From: Xenophilus azovorans DSM 13620
GTDB lineage: Bacteria > Pseudomonadota > Gammaproteobacteria > Burkholderiales > Burkholderiaceae_C
Reading direction: 5' to 3'
Length of the DNA: 64,000 nucleotides
Assembly (NCBI RefSeq): GCF_000745855.1
Contig: NZ_JQKD01000023.1
Location: forward strand, 36,445 to 100,444
Shown: piece after piece, positions 55,717 to 64,000 of the stretch
Layout: each line of letters starts with the position of its first letter
Numbering within the stretch: position 1 is the first letter of the stretch
Position numbers and translations under genes: made by a program
The notes under the pieces: generated by a model
What the model was told of the DNA's origin: nothing
Seen by the model: only the letters and a program-made list of their open reading frames with translations
Databases searched by the model: none

Positions 55717-57863
55717 GGCTCGTTGTCCTTCGTGGGCTCCGCCCGGCCCAGCAGCCGGCTGCGCAGGTGGGCGAACTCGCGGTCGGTGTCCTGGTTGCGG
55801 CGGTTGCTCGACAGCGCCATCACCGCGCTGCTGCCCCCGCCGGCCGCCGGGGCGACCCACACCCACAGGCGCCGTTCGCGCACGTAGAGCATGGCAAAAA
55901 TGCCGACGATCAGCAACGCGCAGCCCAGATAGACCACGTTCCGGCCGGGCGCCCGGGCCACCTGGAACACGCTGGCCTGCACCTGAGTGAAGTCGGTGAG
56001 CATCAGCGCCATCGGGGCCGGGTAGAAGTGCGCGTCCGACAGAGACAGCACCGCCTGCGTCAGCCAGGCCTGGCTCTTGCCGTCCATCGGCAGCGGCGCC
56101 TGGCCGGCGCGCTCGCGGCTGAGGTTGAGCAGTTCGAACAGCACCTCGTTGACCACCCGCACCAGCACCTGGCCGGCGCGCTCGCGCTCGGCCTCGGGCA
56201 CCTGCAGGTCGATGAACTCGGCGATCGCCTGCCAGCCGCCGGCGCTGCGCGGCCGGACGCCGTCGGCGACCGGCTTCATGCGCTCCACGCCGGCGAACAG
56301 GCCCAGCGCCCGCGTGGCCGAGGCGCGCAACTGCTCCACCTGCTCCGTGCGCGCCGGGTCGAGCACACGGGCCACGTAGCGGCCCACCGCCTGCCGGCGC
56401 AGGCCCTCGTCGGCCAGCGCGTCGCGCAGGTGCAGGTAGCCGTCCATCGCGCCCTGCTCGTCGGCCGGCACGCGCAGGTAGCGGAAGGGCTGGTCGGGCT
56501 GCTCGCGCACGCCCAGCAGGAAGACAGGCGGGCCGTCCTCGTCCATGGCCACGGGGACCATGTAGTTCTGGAACTCGCGCGCCTGGCCCGAGGCGTCGCG
56601 CAGCTTGTAGCCGATGCTGGGGCCGATGTTGCGCAGTTCCCTGGACTTGCCGGCGGTGGCGGCCGAACCCAGGTGCGACTGCAGGTCCACGCGCCGCACG
56701 TCGGCGCCGCTGCCCTGCGTGCCGGCGAAGTTCTCGACGTTGATCACCCGCAGCGCCGTGTACTCCAGCGTGAGCTTGTCCTGGCCGTCGCTCAGCGCGG
56801 TGCTGCCGCCGACGTTGCCCTCCAGCTCGAATCGCCGGCCGCCGGCCGTCATGGGCATGGCCTGGAGCTTCACGCGCGAGCCGCCGTCGTCGAAGCTGGA
56901 CTGGTAGATCTGCACGCCCTTCCAGCTCGCCGGGTGGTTGACCTCGATGCGCGCCTCCTTCGACTCGCCGGTGGCCAGGTCGTGCAGCACCACCTCGCTG
57001 GCGAAGAGCTTGGGCATGCCGGTCGAGTAGTAGTCGACGATGAACTTCTTCAGTTCGATGGCGAAGGGCAGCTCCTGCAGCAGCACGCCGCTGCCCTGGT
57101 TGAGGATGGCCACCGAGGACTGCCCGCCCTCGGGCACCAGGACGTTGCCGCGGAAAGTGGGGTTGGAGACGGCGAGCCGGTGCTGCGCCGGCACGTCGGC
57201 GATGAGGCCGCCGCCGTGGTAGATGCTCTTGCCGTTGAACCAGGTCTGGGCGCGCACGATCAGGTCGCCGTCCAGCAGGCCGCCCAGGCAGATCAGCACG
57301 ATGGCGCCGTGCGCCGCGATGTAGCCCCACTTGTTGGCGCCGCCGGCGCGGGCGGCCACCATCCAGCCGTTCTCCGGGCCGCCTTCGCGGTGCTGCAGCT
57401 TCACCTTCCATCCGCCGCCGGCCAGTTGCCGGCCGATGCGCCGTGCCGCGGCCTCGGGCGCCTCGCCGTCCAGCGGCGCCTCCGCCCGCAGCCCGAAGGC
57501 CCTCAGGCCCTGCACGCGGATGTTCTCCTTGAAGCTGCGCAGGTCGGCCAGGATGCGCGGCGTGTTGCGCGCGATGCACAGCGAGGTGCTGACCACCAGG
57601 AAGGCCAGGATCAGCAGGAACCACCAGGCGCTGTAGACCGCGTCCAGGCTCGCCGCCAGGAACACCTGCGCCCAGAACGGCCCGAACTGGTTGATGTAGT
57701 TGCCCAGCGGCTCGTTCTGCTTGAGCACCGTGCCGATCACCGAGGCGATGCAGATCACCGTCAGCAGCGCGATGGCGAAGCGCATCGACGACAGCAGTTC
57801 CACCCCGGCACGCAGCGCGTGCGAGCCGGAACGGAGGCGAAGGCCGTGGGTGGATGCGGTCAT
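55713..57863 (-). CDS. resB: cytochrome c biogenesis protein ResB
   Basis: A 716-residue membrane protein, partner of CcsB in system II cytochrome c maturation. N-terminal helices have LLSSMRFAIALLTVICIASVIGTVLKQNEP, the family signature, and YSAWWFLLILAFLVVSTSLCIARNTPRILADLRSFKENI. A large periplasmic domain follows, then a final helix (VVYLGCALLIVGIFAMLYVRERRLWVWV). The start at 57863 has no clear ribosome site; a strong hairpin lies 9 bases upstream. It is coupled to ccsB by ATGA. Confidence 0.95.
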   Translation of the reverse strand: MTASTHGLRLRSGSHALRAGVELLSSMRFAIALLTVICIASVIGTVLKQNEPLGNYINQFGPFWAQVFLAASLDAVYSAWWFLLILAFLVVSTSLCIARNTPRILADLRSFKENIRVQGLRAFGLRAEAPLDGEAPEAAARRIGRQLAGGGWKVKLQHREGGPENGWMVAARAGGANKWGYIAAHGAIVLICLGGLLDGDLIVRAQTWFNGKSIYHGGGLIADVPAQHRLAVSNPTFRGNVLVPEGGQSSVAILNQGSGVLLQELPFAIELKKFIVDYYSTGMPKLFASEVVLHDLATGESKEARIEVNHPASWKGVQIYQSSFDDGGSRVKLQAMPMTAGGRRFELEGNVGGSTALSDGQDKLTLEYTALRVINVENFAGTQGSGADVRRVDLQSHLGSAATAGKSRELRNIGPSIGYKLRDASGQAREFQNYMVPVAMDEDGPPVFLLGVREQPDQPFRYLRVPADEQGAMDGYLHLRDALADEGLRRQAVGRYVARVLDPARTEQVEQLRASATRALGLFAGVERMKPVADGVRPRSAGGWQAIAEFIDLQVPEAERERAGQVLVRVVNEVLFELLNLSRERAGQAPLPMDGKSQAWLTQAVLSLSDAHFYPAPMALMLTDFTQVQASVFQVARAPGRNVVYLGCALLIVGIFAMLYVRERRLWVWVAPAAGGGSSAVMALSSNRRNQDTDREFAHLRSRLLGRAEPTKDNEP

Positions 57864-57872
57864 GAAAGCGAA

Positions 57873-57905
57873 AGGGCGGGCGACCCCGGAGGATCGGCCC
57901 GCCCT
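57873..57905 (-). terminator. strong hairpin just before resB, terminator or translation control element
   Basis: AGGGCGGGC (57873-57881) pairs perfectly with GCCCGCCCT (57897-57905) around a 15-base loop. On the minus strand it is followed by TTTCGCTTTC and then the resB ATG. It may end the cytochrome c4 transcript with a poor T-run, or hide the resB start region. On the plus strand a better T-run (GGGTTTTATT) follows, but no plus-strand gene precedes it. Confidence 0.5.
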
Positions 57906-57962
57906 GTTGGGTTTTATTGTCGGCGGTTGGTTCGCTGGTGCTGTTTGACCGGCGTCAAATCA

Positions 57963-58039
57963 GCGCCGCCCGGCCGCCCGAAGGCGCTGATGCGCCCCCT
58001 TGGGGGGCAGCGATACGCGAAGCGATGAGCGTGGGGGCA
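57963..58039. repeat. dispersed palindromic repeat, copy 4
   Basis: This copy lies between the cytochrome c4 stop codon and resB. It reads CGGCCGCCCGAAGGCG, the inner palindrome CCCCCTTGGGGGG, GCAGCGATACGCGAAGCGATG and GAGCGTGGGGGC, ending about 8 bases from the stop codon. Its order of blocks matches the copies near 24100, 28400 and 55280. With the hairpin at 57873 it accounts for most of this 184-base gap. Confidence 0.8.
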
Positions 58040-58047
58040 GATTCATC

Positions 58048-58719
58048 TCAGCGCAGGCCGGCGATGTAGTCGGCGACGGCCTTGATCTCCCTGTCGTTCA
58101 TCTTGGCCGCCACGCCGTGCATCTGCGGGCTGTTGCCGCGCACGCCGTCGCGGAAGGCCTTGAGCTGCGCGTCGGTGTAGTCGGCATGCTGGCCGCCCAG
58201 GCGCGGGTACTGGGCCGGGATGCCGGCGCCGTTGGGGCTGTGGCAGCCGGCGCAGGCGGGCACCTGGCGGTCGGCGATGCCGCCGCGGTAGATGCGCTCG
58301 CCCAGCGTGACGAGGTCCTTCTCCTTGGCGAAGCCGGGCTTGACGGTCTTGCTGCCCACGAACCAGGCGATGTCGCGCATGTCCTGCTCGCTCAGGTGAG
58401 CCACCATGGGCTGCATGACGGCGTTCTTGCGCTTGCCGGACTTGAATTCCGCCAGCTGCTTGAGGATGTATTCGGGGTGCTGCTGCGCCAGCTTGGGGTT
58501 GGCCGCGATGGCCGAGTTGCCGTCGGCGTTGTGGCAGGAGGCGCAGGACACGCCGTTGGGCGGCGCGGTGTTGAAGAGGGTGTCGCCCTTGGCGGGATCG
58601 GGCTTGGCCGGCTTGGCCGCGGCTGCCGGAGCAGCCGCGGGCCCTTCGGCCGCGAGGGCGGTGCCGGCACCGGTGGCGCACAGCAAGGCCGCAAGCAGGA
58701 CAGGGGCGAACAACTTCAT
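58048..58719 (-). CDS. diheme cytochrome c4 family protein
   Basis: A periplasmic electron carrier of 223 residues with a signal peptide (MKLFAPVLLAALLCATGAGT, cleaved near ALAAEG). An Ala/Pro/Lys-rich linker precedes two cytochrome c domains. Heme sites are C59-A-S-C-H63 and C156-A-G-C-H160. Probable methionine ligands lie in VMQPMVAHLSEQDMRDIAWFV and SPQMHGVAAKMNDREIKAVADYIAGL. The gene is next to the cytochrome c maturation genes resB-ccsB and is divergent from engB, a common order in Burkholderiales. Confidence 0.95.
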   Translation of the reverse strand: MKLFAPVLLAALLCATGAGTALAAEGPAAAPAAAAKPAKPDPAKGDTLFNTAPPNGVSCASCHNADGNSAIAANPKLAQQHPEYILKQLAEFKSGKRKNAVMQPMVAHLSEQDMRDIAWFVGSKTVKPGFAKEKDLVTLGERIYRGGIADRQVPACAGCHSPNGAGIPAQYPRLGGQHADYTDAQLKAFRDGVRGNSPQMHGVAAKMNDREIKAVADYIAGLR

Positions 58720-58757
58720 ATCGGGGGCGGGTTTATTTGCGCAAAACCTGGCGATTC

Positions 58758-58763
58758 TACAAT
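58758..58763 (+). promoter_or_regulatory. candidate -10 box of the engB promoter
   Basis: TACAAT at 58758-58763 lies 55 bases before the engB ATG, with a TTTGCG-like -35 (58736-58741) at a 16-base spacing. The 98-base divergent gap with the cytochrome c4 gene otherwise shows nothing clear. Confidence 0.35.
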
Positions 58764-58817
58764 GGGCGCTCCATCGTCCCGGCCGCCTCGGCAGGGGCCT
58801 GCCAACCCCCTCCCACC

Positions 58818-59534
58818 ATGACCCAGCCGCCCTCCCCGGCCCGTGCCGACGCGGCCACGGCCTCCACCCCCGCATCCCCTCCGGCCGGCACCGCCGCCGA
58901 GGCCGCGCAGCGCCGCCACCGGGCGCTGGGCTGGCTGCACACCGCGCACTTCCTGTCGAGCGCGCCGCAACTGGAGCACCTGCCGCCGCTGGGCCTGCCC
59001 GAGATCGCCTTCGTCGGCCGCTCCAACGCCGGCAAGTCCACCGCCATCAACACGCTGACCCAGCAGAAGCGCCTGGCCTTCGCCTCGAAGACGCCGGGGC
59101 GCACGCAGCACATCAACCTGTTCGGCGTGGGCAAGGGCCAGGTCGATGACACCGTGCTGGCCGACCTGCCCGGCTACGGCTACGCCGCCGTGCCGCGCGA
59201 GGCCAAGCTGCGCTGGCAGCGCGTGATGGGCAACTACCTGATGACGCGCCAGGCGCTGGCCGGCGTGGTGCTGATGATCGATCCGCGCCTGGGGATCACC
59301 GAGCTGGACGAGGTGCTGCTGGAGGTGATCCGCCCGCGCGTGGAGGAAGGCCTGAACTTCCTGGTGCTGCTGACCAAGGCCGACAAGCTCTCGCGCTCGG
59401 AAGCCGCCAAGGCGCTGTCCATTGCGCGACTGCAGGCCGGCGGCGGCGAGGTGAGACTGTTCTCGGCCCTCAAGCGCCAGGGCGTGGACGAGGCGGCCGA
59501 GCTGCTCTGGCGCTGGACGCACCCCGAGGGCTGA
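58818..59534 (+). CDS. engB: ribosome biogenesis GTP-binding protein EngB (YihA/YsxC)
   Basis: A 238-residue GTPase for large-subunit assembly. G1 is FVGRSNAGKSTAINTLTQQ, G2 lies in SKTPGRTQHINLF, G3 is LADLPGYGYAAVPREAKLRW, G4 is LTKADKLSRSEA, and the SAL-like G5 is RLFSALKRQGVDEA. The N-terminal 45 residues are Ala/Pro/Thr-rich and not conserved. The ATG at 58818 (MTQPPSPARADAA) was chosen over an upstream TTG in frame. Confidence 0.96.
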   Translation: MTQPPSPARADAATASTPASPPAGTAAEAAQRRHRALGWLHTAHFLSSAPQLEHLPPLGLPEIAFVGRSNAGKSTAINTLTQQKRLAFASKTPGRTQHINLFGVGKGQVDDTVLADLPGYGYAAVPREAKLRWQRVMGNYLMTRQALAGVVLMIDPRLGITELDEVLLEVIRPRVEEGLNFLVLLTKADKLSRSEAAKALSIARLQAGGGEVRLFSALKRQGVDEAAELLWRWTHPEG

Positions 59535-59572
59535 GGCGAAGACAGCACGACAAGCGACCAGGAGACAGGCAC

Positions 59573-60493
59573 ATGACCATCGAGACCTTCGAACGCGCCC
59601 TGCCGCACGGCATCACCCTGAGCTGCCGCGCCGCCGGCGAGGCGGGCCGCCCGCTGATGGTGTTCCTGCACGGCTTCCCGGAGGCCGCCTTCATCTGGGA
59701 CCCGCTGCTCGAATGGTTCGCCGACCCGGCGCACGGCGGCTTCCGCTGCGTGGCGCCCAACCTGCGCGGCTTCGAGCGCTCCTCCTCGCCGAAGGAGGTC
59801 GAGGCCTACCGGCCCCACCTGCTGGTGCAGGACGTGGCGGAGCTGGCGAAGTCGGAGACGGCCGGCGGCCGCATCGACACCCTGGTCGCGCACGACTGGG
59901 GCGGCGCCTTCGGCTGGGCCTTCGCCAACGCGCTGCCGCAGCAACTGGGCCGGCTGGTCATCATCAACTCGCCGCACCCGGGCACCTTCACCCGCGAGCT
60001 GAAGCACAACCCCGCACAGCAGAAGGCCAGCGCCTACATGAACTGGCTGGCCGCGCCGGGCTCGGAGGCGGTGCTGGCCGAGAACGACCATGCGCGCCTG
60101 TTCGCCATGTTCACCATGATGAAGGCCGGGCCCGACGGCTTCGGCTGGCTGACCGAGCCGGTGAAGCAGCGCTACCGCGACGTGTGGAGCCAGGGCCTGA
60201 CCGGCGCCTGCAACCTCTACCGCGTCACGCCGATGAAGCCGCCGGTGCCGGGCAGGACCAGCGCCGACGACATTCCCACCCTGCCCGACGAGCGCCTGCG
60301 CGTGCAGGCGCCGACGCTGGTGCTGTGGGCGCTGGACGACGCCGCGCTGCTGCCCGGCCTGCTCGACGGCCTCGAGCAATGGGTGCCGGCTCTGGAGGTG
60401 CAGAAGATCCCCGGCGCCACGCACTGGGTGATCCACGAGCAGCCCGAGGGCATCGCCGCGCGCATCGAAGCCTTCCAGAAGAAGGCTCAATAG
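59573..60493 (+). CDS. alpha/beta hydrolase, epoxide hydrolase / haloacetate dehalogenase-like
   Basis: A 306-residue protein with an aspartate nucleophile: LVAHDWGGAFGWAFA near residue 106. The oxyanion motif HGFPEAAFIWDP and the CVAPNLRGFERSSSP segment are typical of epoxide hydrolases and fluoroacetate dehalogenases. PTLVLWALDDAALLPGLLDG holds the acid, and GATHWVIHEQPEGI the catalytic histidine. The true substrate is unknown. A GGAGACAGG ribosome site precedes the ATG. It follows engB by 38 bases and converges on the acyltransferase gene with a 7-base overlap. Confidence 0.85.
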   Translation: MTIETFERALPHGITLSCRAAGEAGRPLMVFLHGFPEAAFIWDPLLEWFADPAHGGFRCVAPNLRGFERSSSPKEVEAYRPHLLVQDVAELAKSETAGGRIDTLVAHDWGGAFGWAFANALPQQLGRLVIINSPHPGTFTRELKHNPAQQKASAYMNWLAAPGSEAVLAENDHARLFAMFTMMKAGPDGFGWLTEPVKQRYRDVWSQGLTGACNLYRVTPMKPPVPGRTSADDIPTLPDERLRVQAPTLVLWALDDAALLPGLLDGLEQWVPALEVQKIPGATHWVIHEQPEGIAARIEAFQKKAQ

Positions 60494-61362
60494 ACTTTCG
60501 CCTCGCCTTCCGGCCGCGTCTTGAAGCGCCGGTGCACCCAGTAGTACTGCTCGGGCATGGCGTCGACGTAGCCCTGCAGCCGCAGGTTCATCAGCGCCGT
60601 GTCGGCCACCGCGTCCTGCGTCGGGAAGTCGCGCCAGGCCGGCAGTACCTCGATCTCGTAGCCGCCGGGCACGATCTTCGCAATCACCGGCACCACCTTC
60701 GCCCGCGCCAGCCGGGCGAAGCGCGACAGCGAGGGCACGGTGGCCGCCGGCACGCCGTAGAAGGGCACGAACACCGACTGCGAGGGGCCGAAGTCCATGT
60801 CGGGCAGCAGGTACAGCACGCCGCCCTTGCGCAGGCCGGCGACGATCTCCTTCACGCCGTCCACGCGGTGCAGCACCGTGACGTTGCCGAAGCGCGTGCG
60901 GCCCTGGCGCGTCCACTCGTCGACCATCGGGTTGCGCTGCGTGGTGTAGATGGTCGTCGAGGGCTTGGGGTTGTGCTTGGTCAGCGCGGTGGCCGCCGCG
61001 TCCAGGCCGTAGAAGTGCGGCGCGAACAGGATGGTCGGATCGTTGCCCTCGTCGATCTCGCCGATGGCGCCGGTGATGCGGATGCGCCGGTCGATCGCCT
61101 CGGGCGGCGCGTGCCACAGCCAGCTGCGGTCGAGCCAGGCCTGCGCCACGTACACGAAGGTGCGGCGGGCGATGCGGCGGCGCTCGGCCGCGCTCTTGCC
61201 GGGGAAGCACAGGGCCAGGTTCACGTCGACGACGCGCCGGCGCGGACGGGCCAGCACGTACAGCAGGTGCCCGAAGCCCGCCCCCAGGCCGCGCACCAGC
61301 GGCAGCGGCAGGTGCGCCAGCGCCTTCATGAAGCCGATGCCCAGGCGGGCCGACAGGCTCAC
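60487..61362 (-). CDS. LpxL/HtrB-family lipid A acyltransferase, second of a tandem pair, GTG start
   Basis: A 291-residue membrane-associated acyltransferase. The family active-site region is FAPHFYGLDAAATALTKHNP (H-x4-D). LLPDMDFGPSQSVFVPFYGVPAATVPSLSRFARL is the second conserved block, and YYWVHRRFKTRPEGE is near the end. The GTG start at 61362 overlaps the stop of the first acyltransferase gene (GTGA). It probably adds a secondary acyl chain to lipid A. The active-site acid is Asp, as in several betaproteobacterial paralogues, whereas the neighbour has Glu. Confidence 0.88.
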   Translation of the reverse strand: MSLSARLGIGFMKALAHLPLPLVRGLGAGFGHLLYVLARPRRRVVDVNLALCFPGKSAAERRRIARRTFVYVAQAWLDRSWLWHAPPEAIDRRIRITGAIGEIDEGNDPTILFAPHFYGLDAAATALTKHNPKPSTTIYTTQRNPMVDEWTRQGRTRFGNVTVLHRVDGVKEIVAGLRKGGVLYLLPDMDFGPSQSVFVPFYGVPAATVPSLSRFARLARAKVVPVIAKIVPGGYEIEVLPAWRDFPTQDAVADTALMNLRLQGYVDAMPEQYYWVHRRFKTRPEGEAKVY

Positions 61363-62240
61363 GCGCCGCCCTCCGCCACTTCCATTTCCTCGCGCGGCTC
61401 CTTGTGGCGCGCGTAGTCCCACACGTATTGGCCGGGCAGGCTGCGGATCAGGCGCTCGATGCCTTCGTTCATGGCCGCGGCGGCCGCCTCGGGCGTGGCC
61501 TTCGGGTCGTCGAGCGCGGTGCCGTCGAAGGGCTCGAAGCGGATCACGTAGCCGCGGCCGCGCGCCAGCCGCTCGCACACGCCGAGGAAGACGCGCGCGC
61601 CGGTGGTCTGCGCCAGGCGCGGCAGCAGCGTCATGGTGTAGGCGGGCCGGCCCAGGAAGGGCGCCCACACGCCCTGCCCCTTCGGCGGCACCTGGTCCGG
61701 CAGGATGCCGGTGTAGCCGCCCTCCTTGAGCGTGCGCATCAGGCCGCGCACGCCCTTGACGGTGGTGGGCAGCGTGCGCAGGCCGGGCCGGTCGCGCGAG
61801 CCGGCCACCAGGTCGGCCATCCATTTCTTGCGCGCCGGCCGGAACAGCGCGGTGAGCGGGCCGTGGTCCTTCAGGAAGCGCTCGCCCACGGCCTGGCCGT
61901 ACATCTCCCAGCTGCCCAGGTGCGGCACGATCATGATGACGCCGCGGCGCTCGGCCAGCGCCGCCTCGAAGGCCTCCAGGCCCTCCCAGCGCATCACCTT
62001 CGGCAGCACGCTCTCGCCCGCCGGGCGGGCCCACAGCCAGGGCAGCTCGGCCGCCATGGCGCCGGCCGCGCCGATGGCCGGGCGCCACTGCGCGGGCGTG
62101 AGGCCGGCGGCCTGCGCATTGGCGCGGAAGCGCCGGCGGTAGCCCGGCGCCAGCCACCACACCAGCCAGCCCAGCGCACGGCCCAGGGCGTGCATCAGAG
62201 GCAGGGGCACGCGGGCCAGCAGACGGAACAGGGCGATCAT
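61359..62240 (-). CDS. LpxL/HtrB-family lipid A acyltransferase, first of a tandem pair
   Basis: A 293-residue product starting MIALFRLLARVPLPLMHALG, an N-terminal membrane-binding region. The catalytic motif is IVPHLGSWEMYGQ (H-x4-E), followed by LFRPARKKWMADLV, VKGVRGLMRTLKEGGYTGILPDQVPPKGQGVWAPFLGRPAYTMTLLPRLA and GYVIRFEPFDG. Secondary acylation of lipid A is the likely role. Two adjacent, different copies suggest that each attaches a different chain or acts at a different position. Confidence 0.9.
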   Translation of the reverse strand: MIALFRLLARVPLPLMHALGRALGWLVWWLAPGYRRRFRANAQAAGLTPAQWRPAIGAAGAMAAELPWLWARPAGESVLPKVMRWEGLEAFEAALAERRGVIMIVPHLGSWEMYGQAVGERFLKDHGPLTALFRPARKKWMADLVAGSRDRPGLRTLPTTVKGVRGLMRTLKEGGYTGILPDQVPPKGQGVWAPFLGRPAYTMTLLPRLAQTTGARVFLGVCERLARGRGYVIRFEPFDGTALDDPKATPEAAAAAMNEGIERLIRSLPGQYVWDYARHKEPREEMEVAEGGA

Positions 62241-62318
62241 CAGCGCAGGAGGAGGAACAACGACACGGGAAGAAGGGGCGGACGCGCGGCCCGGGCCCCA
62301 GGCCCCGGCCGGCTTGAA

Positions 62319-62324
62319 TAGAAT
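62319..62324 (+). promoter_or_regulatory. candidate -10 box of the metK promoter
   Basis: TAGAAT at 62319-62324 would start transcription at about 62331, exactly where the first pairing strand of the riboswitch begins. The -35 region is GC-rich and poor. Confidence 0.5.
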
Positions 62325-62331
62325 GCAAATT

Positions 62332-62384
62332 GTCGCCGAGTTACAGGACTACTTGCAGGGCGACGTTAAACCCAACTGCTAAAG
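62332..62384 (+). ncRNA. SAM-II (SAM-alpha) type riboswitch upstream of metK
   Basis: The P1 stem pairs GTCGCC (62332-62337) perfectly with GGCGAC (62359-62364). The loop starts GAGTT, close to the GATTT of the SAM-II consensus, and ends CTTGCAG (62352-62358). P1 is followed by GTTAAAC (62365-62371) and then GCTAAAG (62378-62384). These blocks in this order match the SAM-II motif of proteobacterial methionine genes. A pseudoknot is possible between AGTT of the loop and AACT (62374-62377). A further hairpin (CCTGGC/GCCAGG, 62407-62423) and a GGAG ribosome site (62437-62440) lie before metK. S-adenosylmethionine, the product of MetK, is the expected ligand. Confidence 0.82.
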
Positions 62385-62450
62385 CGTTCGCCAAGACTCC
62401 CCCGGACCTGGCAACGCGCCAGGCAACCACCTCGACGGAGTTTTCTCTCA

Positions 62451-63632
<1,182 letters not shown>

Positions 63633-63649
63633 ACAGCACAATCGCGGCC

Positions 63650-63865
63650 ATGACCCGGCTCCTGACCCTCTGCCTCCTCGCCGCGCCGCTGGCCCTGGCC
63701 GCATGCGGCACCCCCTACCAGGTGGTGCGCATGCCCGACGGCAAGCTGCGTACGCCCAACGCCACCGAGACCGGCAACTACTGCGCCGAGCGCGGCGGCC
63801 GTCCCCGCCTGCTGGGCATCGCACCGGGCAACACGGAAGTGCTGTTCGAGTGCGTGAAGGACTGA
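63650..63865 (+). CDS. small lipoprotein of unknown function
   Basis: A 71-residue product starting MTRLLTLCLLAAPLALAACG, with the lipobox LAAC (Cys19). The mature part (TPYQVVRMPDGKLRTPNATE onward, ending EVLFECVKD) is only about 50 residues, with two further cysteines (NYCAERGG, FECVK) that could pair. No family was recognised. It starts 17 bases after metK and probably shares its transcript. It ends 10 bases before the convergent receptor gene. Confidence 0.72.
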   Translation: MTRLLTLCLLAAPLALAACGTPYQVVRMPDGKLRTPNATETGNYCAERGGRPRLLGIAPGNTEVLFECVKD

Positions 63866-63875
63866 CGCCGGCGGC

Positions 63876-64000
63876 TCAGAACCTGTAGGCGGCGCCGGCG
63901 CCCACCGTCCAGCTGCGCCCGGGCGCCGGCTCGAAATAGCGCGCGTTGCCCTCGTTGACGATGACCGAGCCGGCGTAGCGCCGCCCGGCCAGGTTGTCCA
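63876..64000 (-). CDS. TonB-dependent receptor, C-terminal fragment cut by window edge
   Basis: Reading the minus strand from the window end gives about 40 residues: DNLAGRRYAGSVIVNEGN, then ARYFEPAPGRSWTVGAGAAY and a terminal RF before TGA. This is the usual last strands of a TonB-dependent outer-membrane receptor barrel (NxRYFEPAPGR followed by a terminal aromatic residue). Most of the gene lies outside the window, so the ligand cannot be judged; siderophore or other iron-complex receptors are likely. Confidence 0.8.
   Translation of the reverse strand, partial: DNLAGRRYAGSVIVNEGNARYFEPAPGRSWTVGAGAAYRF

Overview
This is a gene-dense, very GC-rich bacterial chromosome segment. Product sequences and gene order point to a betaproteobacterium of the order Burkholderiales, most likely Comamonadaceae or a close relative. 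The main supports are the runs mlaF-E-D-A-C-B / ABC pair / bolA / murA / hisG-D-C-B-H-A-F and pilMNOPQ-aroK-aroB-dgt-gltBD, the divergent mrcA/pilM pair, cyaY/lptM-lysA, and the resB-ccsB cytochrome c maturation pair. No rRNA, tRNA, CRISPR array, intact insertion sequence or prophage was seen. Genus and species cannot be fixed from the sequence alone.

Layout. 1-3525 (minus strand): 5' end of pnp, rpsO with terminator, an aminotransferase and a Tat-exported ABC solute-binding protein. 3646-5010 (plus): a small heat-shock protein and an alpha/beta hydrolase, which runs convergently into tsaD. 6055-13861 (minus): a six-gene polysaccharide locus containing a WcaJ/GumD-type initiating phosphoglycosyltransferase, three glycosyltransferases, a Wzy-like polymerase and a Wzx-like flippase. 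An AT-rich regulatory region with a palindrome and three related operator-like sites precedes it. 14156-30023 (minus): a long collinear array, read as mlaF, mlaE, mlaD, mlaA, mlaC, mlaB, an ABC exporter pair, bolA-type gene, murA, hisG, hisD, two envelope genes, hisC, hisB, hisH, hisA, a mutarotase and hisF. hisI and hisE do not follow hisF; the polysaccharide locus lies there instead. 30161-47985 (minus): pilM-N-O-P-Q, aroK, aroB, dgt, an MFS transporter, a DUF1415 protein, a methyltransferase, a degenerate REP-associated transposase relative, then gltB and gltD with their own promoter and terminator. 48236-50659 (plus): mrcA, divergent from pilM. 50666-53220: cyaY facing lptM-lysA, then msrQ, followed by msrP. 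54310-58719 (minus): ccsB, resB and a diheme cytochrome c4. 58818-60493 (plus): engB and an epoxide-hydrolase-like enzyme. 60487-62240 (minus): two tandem LpxL/HtrB-type acyltransferases. 62332-63865 (plus): a SAM-II type riboswitch, metK and a small lipoprotein. The right edge cuts a TonB-dependent receptor.

Functionally the window is mostly housekeeping with a strong cell-envelope theme: phospholipid trafficking, murein synthesis, type IV pili, lipid A acylation, LPS-translocon maturation and polysaccharide synthesis. Translational coupling by 4-bp ATGA or GTGA overlaps is very common. The most notable non-genic features are the metK SAM-II riboswitch, a dispersed palindromic repeat of about 75 bp in at least four copies (one inside ccsB in frame), the operator array upstream of the polysaccharide locus, and a transposase relative lacking its catalytic residues. 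All start choices, promoters and operators were read by eye and not tested by computation.
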